The notes beneath the pieces are model-generated. The model saw only the letters and a program-made list of their open reading frames with translations. It had not been told where the DNA came from and searched no databases. A stretch of 64,000 nucleotides of DNA, from assembly GCA_964544055.1 (NCBI GenBank), contig CAZJAA010000008.1, positions 19,055 through 83,054 of the forward strand, in the 5' to 3' direction. The number at the start of each line of letters is the position of its first letter. The first letter of the stretch is position 1. Source of the DNA: SIG299 sp964544055 (GTDB lineage Bacteria; Bacillota; Clostridia; Lachnospirales; Lachnospiraceae). Below, piece by piece: positions 59,109-64,000 of the stretch. Made by a program: the position numbers and the translations under genes.

Positions 59109-61579
59109 TGAATACGCTTGAAGGAAGACAAGTAATGGTGTGGACATTCATGGGAAATACCCGAATGTATCAGGCACTTAGGGATTATGGAGACCGAATC
59201 AGTCAGATTGGTCTTTTTTCTTTTAAGGTAAAAGCAACAGGAGAGATTTATGAGTCCGGTGTTGCCATTTCCAATATGCTCACCTACATCAACAAGTGGC
59301 CACATATCAAATGGCTGCTTACGGTGGCAAACGATGGTAGCAACAGTATTTTTAAGGCTCTGCGTGATAACACCAACGGTGCGCAGGATAAATTCCTTTC
59401 TGAGATTATAAGAATTATGAAAAAATATTCTTGGTGTGACGGAATTGACATTGACTTGGAAAAAGGAGACGGATATTCCACGCACAAGGCATCTACACAG
59501 ATGTTTGCCAATATTTATAACACAGTAAAGGGATATGATTCATCCAAACACATGAATATCTGTCTGCCGGGCATGACTTCCGTGAATGGTTCGGTTGGTG
59601 GAGAGAACTGGTGCGTGTATGCCGATTTAGATAAATACTGCGATACAGCATCCATCATGAGTTATGGTATGGCTTGGGCAGGTTCTGCTCCTGGACCCGT
59701 ATCTCCGAGAAGTTGGCTTGAGGGAATTTACGATTATGCCTCTAAGGTTATGAATCCAAAGAAGGTGTTTCTTGGAATGCCGACTTATGGATGGAACTGG
59801 CAGATTTACGATGACCCAGCAAATATCGGAAAGACATACAGAGGGACTTCCAATACCTATTATGCAGCACAGAACTGGATGAAAGGGAAGTATAACTTCA
59901 CGGGAGATGCTCCTCCACAGCCTTTTATTCCGATTTTGTCCTATTGGGATGATGATAATAAAGTGCCGTGGGCATTGCCACAGGTGTATGACTACATGGA
60001 AGGGCAGGATGCCATTTCCCGATCACAGCCACAGATAGCAAGTTCCTATAACGGAAGAAAGTATCTGACAGCCTATAGCAAGGAGCAGAAGGCAGAGTTT
60101 GGAACTATCTATGTTGACCGGGGTGGCGGTACTCCTGATAAATACACAGGTGTTGTTTCGGTATCAGACAGCATGGTTTCTTTAGGTGATGAAGGTACGG
60201 CTACATACAACTTCACGGTTGCATCGGCTGGAACTTATGACATAGCAGTAAGGCTTTGTTATCCGTTTTGGGATAAGAACGGTGTTTATATAAGCATTGA
60301 TGGGGCAGAAGTACATTTCTATGAGAGCCGATTGTGGTGGCCATATTGGAGAACAACCTTCTGGAAAACACTTGTAAAAGGTGTGGCTTTGTCTGCGGGA
60401 ACACATACGATTAAGGTTTCAGTAGATGTAAAAGGAGTACAGTTTTATGGCTTTAGGGTCTGCTCATCATTCAATGAGTACCCATCAGCAGGAGATGCCA
60501 CCTATGTGGTTGCTCCGAGAAAGTTTAAAGATGTGGATGGCAATATGGTTGGACCCGACAAAGGTTTTAAGCTGACACTTGAAATGCTTAGAAGAAAGCC
60601 AGACTCGGCACTTGTTTGGTATGAAGATTTCAGAGACAGTGGTGTGCTTGAGACAGGCTTTTGGAAAACCGATAGTGGGAAATGGAGTATATGGCGAGAA
60701 GATGAGTATTCGACAGAAAGAGTCTACTCGCAGCTTGAAGGATATGGAGACCTTATGTGGGATTATTCAGGTTTTAAGGACATACACATTAGAGCGAGAC
60801 TTGGTTTTCCGAAGAATGGTAGTGGCAGAGCTGGTGTATTTTGTGGCAGCTTATATTGCTGTCTTAATATCTCTAATCAGGCAGTAGAACTATACAATGG
60901 TTCGACATTGATTGGAAGTTATGCTACGGAGATTGCAAGAAACACGGACGCATCCTTACGAACGGATCCAAGCGTTTATACCGTGGAAATGCGAATCAGA
61001 AATGGAAAGGTAAGGGTTTATTCCGGTTCATCCTCTGTTCTTCGTTTTACGGCTAACGTGAGCGGATTTACGGGAGGTTATGCAGGGTATCGTTCTGACA
61101 ATACATCCATTTGCGAACTGCTGCGTATGGGTGATGCATGGACTTACGAGCCGTATGAACGCTTTGATGTGGTTATGCCGGATGGCAAGACATCATCATT
61201 TGGCAGAATTGCAAGAACGAACTGTGTATGGAATGACGAGTTTCAAGTGTTTACGCTCACAAGCGATGTGGAGGAATCCGCTACACGAAGTGAGGAAATA
61301 TCACTTGAATATGATTTTTACCATTCACATACGATGGAGTCGTTATCCTGTGGGAATGATTATTCAGTTAAGATTATCCCCAAGGATATAAATATATGGA
61401 TTTCAAGGCTTTTCCTTGGAGATGCAGATGGTTTTTCTATTCTGTATTACCAAGATGTGGACAGTCTTGTGTATTGGATTAACCAAGCAGCATATCGGTG
61501 GAAGTTAAGAGGCACTTGTATGTGGTCTTTAGGACAGGAAGATATGAGACTGTGGGAATGGTTACCAAAGCAGATATAG
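59108..61579 (+). CDS. GH18-like tail glycosidase
   Basis: 823 residues. Residues about 1-320 are a glycoside hydrolase 18 TIM barrel with the catalytic signature DGIDIDLE at 111-118 (Asp111, Asp114, Asp116 and acid Glu118), plus YGMAWAGSAPGPVSPRSWLE and MPTYGWNWQIYDDPANIG. Residues about 345-450 look like a carbohydrate-binding beta domain (GTYDIAVRLCYPFWDKNGVY), and about 500-690 like a second lectin-type domain. The C-terminal end returns to a glycosidase-like tail (YRWKLRGTCMWSLGQEDMRLW), matching GH18 terminal strands. Likely degrades cell-wall or capsule glycans at infection. Chitin is not a probable substrate here. Confidence 0.87.
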   Translation: MNTLEGRQVMVWTFMGNTRMYQALRDYGDRISQIGLFSFKVKATGEIYESGVAISNMLTYINKWPHIKWLLTVANDGSNSIFKALRDNTNGAQDKFLSEIIRIMKKYSWCDGIDIDLEKGDGYSTHKASTQMFANIYNTVKGYDSSKHMNICLPGMTSVNGSVGGENWCVYADLDKYCDTASIMSYGMAWAGSAPGPVSPRSWLEGIYDYASKVMNPKKVFLGMPTYGWNWQIYDDPANIGKTYRGTSNTYYAAQNWMKGKYNFTGDAPPQPFIPILSYWDDDNKVPWALPQVYDYMEGQDAISRSQPQIASSYNGRKYLTAYSKEQKAEFGTIYVDRGGGTPDKYTGVVSVSDSMVSLGDEGTATYNFTVASAGTYDIAVRLCYPFWDKNGVYISIDGAEVHFYESRLWWPYWRTTFWKTLVKGVALSAGTHTIKVSVDVKGVQFYGFRVCSSFNEYPSAGDATYVVAPRKFKDVDGNMVGPDKGFKLTLEMLRRKPDSALVWYEDFRDSGVLETGFWKTDSGKWSIWREDEYSTERVYSQLEGYGDLMWDYSGFKDIHIRARLGFPKNGSGRAGVFCGSLYCCLNISNQAVELYNGSTLIGSYATEIARNTDASLRTDPSVYTVEMRIRNGKVRVYSGSSSVLRFTANVSGFTGGYAGYRSDNTSICELLRMGDAWTYEPYERFDVVMPDGKTSSFGRIARTNCVWNDEFQVFTLTSDVEESATRSEEISLEYDFYHSHTMESLSCGNDYSVKIIPKDINIWISRLFLGDADGFSILYYQDVDSLVYWINQAAYRWKLRGTCMWSLGQEDMRLWEWLPKQI

Positions 61580-61652
61580 GTATATGGAAATTAGCAATTG
61601 CTCGAAAGGGTGGTTGCTTTTTTTATACAAAAAATTAAAGGAGGACAAAACC

Positions 61653-62063
61653 ATGAAAGCATTTTGGAATGGAATTCAGGCTGTATTTACGGTCATTGGT
61701 GGATGGCTCGGATACTTCCTTGGAGGTTGTGACGGACTGTTGATTGCACTTGTTGTATTTGTAGTTGCTGATTATGTGACTGGTGTGATGTGTGCAATTT
61801 CCAACAAAACACTCTCTAGCGAAGTTGGTTTCAGAGGTATCTGCCGTAAGGTGTTGATATTCATCCTTGTGGGAATATCAAACATTCTGGATGTGCAGGT
61901 GATTGGGACAGGCAGCGTACTTAGAACAGCGGTCATTTTCTTTTACCTTTCTAACGAGGGTGTATCACTTTTAGAGAATGCCGGAATTTTAGGTCTGCCA
62001 ATTCCTGAAAAACTGAAACTTGTATTGAAGCAGTTGCATGAAGATGCAGAAAGCGAGGAGTAG
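61653..62063 (+). CDS. phage holin (Cph1/TcdE-like family)
   Basis: 136 residues from ATG 61653 (GGAGGACAAAACC upstream). Three or four membrane segments: about 10-27, 29-50 (LLIALVVFVVADYVTGVMCA), and 70-98. The signature ADYVTGV and the charged C-terminus (IPEKLKLVLKQLHEDAESEE) are typical of phage_holin_4. It makes the membrane holes that release the lysin. Confidence 0.93.
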   Translation: MKAFWNGIQAVFTVIGGWLGYFLGGCDGLLIALVVFVVADYVTGVMCAISNKTLSSEVGFRGICRKVLIFILVGISNILDVQVIGTGSVLRTAVIFFYLSNEGVSLLENAGILGLPIPEKLKLVLKQLHEDAESEE

Positions 62064-62064
62064 C

Positions 62065-63531
62065 ATGAAGTTAATTGAATCTATTATGACAAACAATCCC
62101 TGCTATAAGGCAGGGAAGAAAATTACTGTCTTAGGGCTGATGCTTCATTCGGTTGGGTGTTCCCAACCGAAGGCATTAGCCTTTATTAATTCGTGGAACA
62201 AATCTTCTTATGACAGAGCCTGTGTCCACGCATTTATTGATGGTAATGATGGAACGGTGTATCAGACACTTCCTTGGAATCACAGAGGGTGGCATGGTGG
62301 CGGCTCAAGTAATAATACCCATATCGGTGTAGAAATGTGTGAGCCTGCCTGCATCAAGTACACAGGCGGTTCTTCATTTACCTATTCTAACGTGGAAGAG
62401 GCAAAAGCTGTAGCCAAGAGAACCTATGAGGCGGCTGTGGAGTTGTTTGCAATGCTCTGTACGGAGTATAGCTTAGACCCAACAGCAGATGGTGTCATCA
62501 TCAGCCACAGAGAAGGTCATGCTCGTGGTGTGGCAAGTAACCATGCAGACCCAGAACATTTGTGGACACAGCTTGGCATGGGTTACACAATGGATGGATT
62601 CCGTAAGGATGTAAAAGCTGCAATGGTTACAGAGGATACGAGTTCCTATACGAGGATTATGGGAACAGCAGTTGCAACAGCAGAGCAGATGGCATCTTAC
62701 ATTAAAGCAAAGAACCCATCTGTGGCTCAATCGGTAATTGATATGATTCCGCTTTACTTATCAGAAGGCAAGGCAGAGGGAGTAAGAGGAGATATTGCAT
62801 TCGCACAGTCTTGTCTTGAAACAGGTAACTTTAAATTTGAAGGGACTGCCGTAACACTTGCACAGAACAACTTCTGTGGTATGGGTGTAACTTCTAAGGG
62901 TAAAACGGGAAATTCTTTTGATACAGTACAGCTTGGTATCAGGGCACAGATTCAGCATTTAAAGGCTTATGCCTGTGCAGATGCTCTTGTGAATGAATGT
63001 GTAGACCCACGATTCAAATATGTCACAAGAGGAAGTGCAGAATATGTGGATTGGCTCGGTCAAAAGGAAAATCCGAACGGAAAAGGCTGGGCAACAGGTA
63101 AAGGCTATGGTGGTAAGATTCTTACTATCCTTAATGCCATTATCGGTACTAAGGTTGAAAAGCCTGTAGAAGAAAAAGAAGTATGGTATCGTGTGCGTAA
63201 GACATGGGCGGATGCGGCATCACAGAAGGGTGCATATCATAATTTGGAATATGCAAAGAAGTGTGCTGATGAGAATAAGGGTTATTCCGTATTTGATGAG
63301 TCCGGGAAAGTGCTGTATTCCAACACAGCATTTGAACCTTATCTTGTAAAGGTCAGCATCTCTGACCTTAATATCCGTAAGGGTCCAGGAACGAACTATG
63401 CAAGAACGAAGTATATTCCAAAGGGAGTATATACCATTGTGGAAGAGTCCGATGGTAAGGGTGCAACCAAATGGGGCAAGTTAAAGTCCGGTGCAGGATG
63501 GATTTCCCTTGATTATGTAAAAAGAGTATAA
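62065..63531 (+). CDS. endolysin: N-acetylmuramoyl-L-alanine amidase plus glucosaminidase plus SH3
   Basis: 488 residues from ATG 62065 (GCGAGGAG upstream). Residues about 20-180 are an amidase_2/PGRP domain: zinc His in LMLHSVGCSQ (H28), THIGVEMCEPACIKY, and SNHADPEHLW. Residues about 210-360 form a Flg-type glucosaminidase (GDIAFAQSCLETGNFKFEGT). Residues about 425-488 are an SH3b cell-wall binding domain (ISDLNIRKGPGTNYARTKYI). It cuts both peptide and glycan bonds. Two catalytic domains in one lysin are common in phages of Lachnospiraceae. Confidence 0.95.
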   Translation: MKLIESIMTNNPCYKAGKKITVLGLMLHSVGCSQPKALAFINSWNKSSYDRACVHAFIDGNDGTVYQTLPWNHRGWHGGGSSNNTHIGVEMCEPACIKYTGGSSFTYSNVEEAKAVAKRTYEAAVELFAMLCTEYSLDPTADGVIISHREGHARGVASNHADPEHLWTQLGMGYTMDGFRKDVKAAMVTEDTSSYTRIMGTAVATAEQMASYIKAKNPSVAQSVIDMIPLYLSEGKAEGVRGDIAFAQSCLETGNFKFEGTAVTLAQNNFCGMGVTSKGKTGNSFDTVQLGIRAQIQHLKAYACADALVNECVDPRFKYVTRGSAEYVDWLGQKENPNGKGWATGKGYGGKILTILNAIIGTKVEKPVEEKEVWYRVRKTWADAASQKGAYHNLEYAKKCADENKGYSVFDESGKVLYSNTAFEPYLVKVSISDLNIRKGPGTNYARTKYIPKGVYTIVEESDGKGATKWGKLKSGAGWISLDYVKRV

Positions 63532-63540
63532 GTGACACAG

Positions 63541-63585
63541 TAGGCCTGTGGATTCCGTTTGGAGTCTGCAGGCTTATTTTTTTTT
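63541..63585 (+). terminator. rho-independent terminator after the lysin gene
   Basis: GCCTG pairs with CAGGC around a loop with GA/TC extension, then TTA and nine T residues. It ends the long morphogenesis and lysis transcript. Confidence 0.75.
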
Positions 63586-63587
63586 GC

Positions 63588-63624
63588 TCAAAAAGGGGAA
63601 AAAGGGGCGTTTCGTTTACATAGC
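63588..63624 (+). repeat. shared 34-36 bp control element, copy 3 (rightward)
   Basis: TCAAAAAGGGGAAAAAGGGG followed by CGTTTCGTTTACATAGC. It matches copy 1 over about 33 bases with one change (ATTACA/TTTACA). It lies 115 bases before the gene at 63739 and directly after the lysin terminator. Confidence 0.8.
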
Positions 63625-63738
63625 CACTAGAAGGATAAAAATAAATCCGTTCAAAATGGATTTTCGTGACCCAAGGATAGTGAAGGGAAAACTTCGTAAC
63701 GATGGCACGTTCCTTCAATAACTTGTGGAGGTGTGGCT

Positions 63739-64000
63739 ATGACAGACGCACAGAAGATTCAGATTGGAAATTTAAGAGAAGCCGGATTGGGATATAAGAA
63801 AATCGCAGAACAGATGGAGTTGTCGGAGAACACCGTCAAAACATATTGTCGCAGACATGGACTTGGTGGAAATTTGGCACAGCAGGGAGCTGCTGATAAG
63901 GATGTGTGCCTGTGTTGTGGTGTGGCCGTAAAGCAGAACCCCGGAAGAAAGGAAAAGAAGTTCTGCTCGGATAAATGTAGAAATAAATGGTGGAACGCTA
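63739..64000 (+). CDS. helix-turn-helix/zinc-finger phage protein, cut by window end
   Basis: 87 codons visible, reading MTDAQKIQIGNLREAGLGYK and then KIAEQMELSENTVKTYCRRH, a sigma-like helix-turn-helix. A zinc motif follows: CLCC, then CSDKC. Such proteins occur at the right end of Lachnospiraceae prophages near serine recombinase genes. Start ATG 63739 has TGGAGGTG upstream. The C-terminus is outside the window. Confidence 0.75.
   Translation, partial: MTDAQKIQIGNLREAGLGYKKIAEQMELSENTVKTYCRRHGLGGNLAQQGAADKDVCLCCGVAVKQNPGRKEKKFCSDKCRNKWWNA

Larger units (their letters stand above)
16941..64000. mobile_element. siphovirus-type prophage integrated in comM (right end outside window)
   Basis: The comM reading frame breaks at about 16940, then phage genes run to the window end. 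The set includes repressor, replication, packaging, HK97-type head, long-tail and lysis genes, all apparently intact. No integrase is seen at the left end, and the last gene at the right edge is of the type that often lies just before serine recombinase genes in Lachnospiraceae phages. The integrase, attR and the comM 3' part are therefore expected beyond 64000. The left attachment core is inferred, not proven, because attR is not available for comparison. Confidence 0.9.

Noticed and set aside
1..64000. tRNA or rRNA genes
   Set aside because: None were recognised by reading either strand. A short or unusual tRNA could be missed without a covariance search.

Overview
The window looks like a Lachnospiraceae (Firmicutes, Clostridia) chromosome carrying most of a siphovirus-type prophage. 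This is judged from protein style, the chromosomal gene set (pnp, fhs, ylmC/ymxH, nrdR, spoIIIE-like ftsK), moderate G+C, GGAGG-type ribosome binding sites and clostridial promoter forms. The genus cannot be fixed from sequence reading alone.

Chromosomal part (1 to about 16940): pspA/IM30 and a glycine-rich TPM-domain membrane protein; a shortened DUF3880/CgeB-like protein; a GNAT acetyltransferase; polynucleotide phosphorylase behind a leader with a long hairpin; an M16 zinc peptidase; O-acetylhomoserine sulfhydrylase; FtsK/SpoIIIE; formate-tetrahydrofolate ligase; a TIM-barrel isomerase; YlmC/YmxH; NrdR; and the first 356 codons of comM/yifB. ComM stops exactly after its conserved 'AAMN', where 'PCPCG' would normally follow. 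This marks the left attachment site of the prophage.

Prophage part (about 16941 to the window end, right end not reached). (1) Left accessory end: SymE-like toxin, an AT-rich zinc-ribbon orphan, a SymE remnant, an ArpU/sigma-like protein, a cI-type repressor, and an unusual 1131-residue protein that joins an ISL3-transposase-like N-terminus to a type I restriction HsdR helicase motor. Three direct repeats spaced exactly 51 bp lie in front of that gene. (2) Replication: a leftward block (family A DNA polymerase, DUF2815, DUF2800 nuclease and small proteins) and a rightward block (DUF4406/DUF7768-like protein, primase-helicase, VRR-NUC, SNF2-type helicase). They diverge from an intergenic region holding two inverted copies of a 34-36 bp element, and a third copy sits near 63.6 kb. 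Iteron-like repeats follow the primase gene. (3) Packaging and modification: HNH, small terminase, compact MetK-like SAM synthetase, ParB-methyltransferase and C5-cytosine methyltransferase. (4) A moron-like cassette of small genes (DUF4314, amidoligase, gamma-glutamylcyclotransferase, zinc ribbons), served by three copies of one promoter-like intergenic element. (5) Morphogenesis in the usual order: large terminase, portal, ClpP-like protease, HK97 capsid, connectors, tail tube, frameshifted tail chaperones, tape measure, distal tail, endopeptidase-type tail protein with a LamG-like domain, GH18 tail glycosidase, holin, amidase/glucosaminidase. (6) A helix-turn-helix/zinc protein cut by the window end. 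No integrase is seen; a serine recombinase beyond position 64000 is expected by inference.

The strongest candidate for a new system is the ISL3-like/HsdR fusion at 22670-26065 with its 51-bp-spaced repeats. It has no hsdM or hsdS partner, no HsdR-type nuclease domain, and an apparently degraded DDE site.
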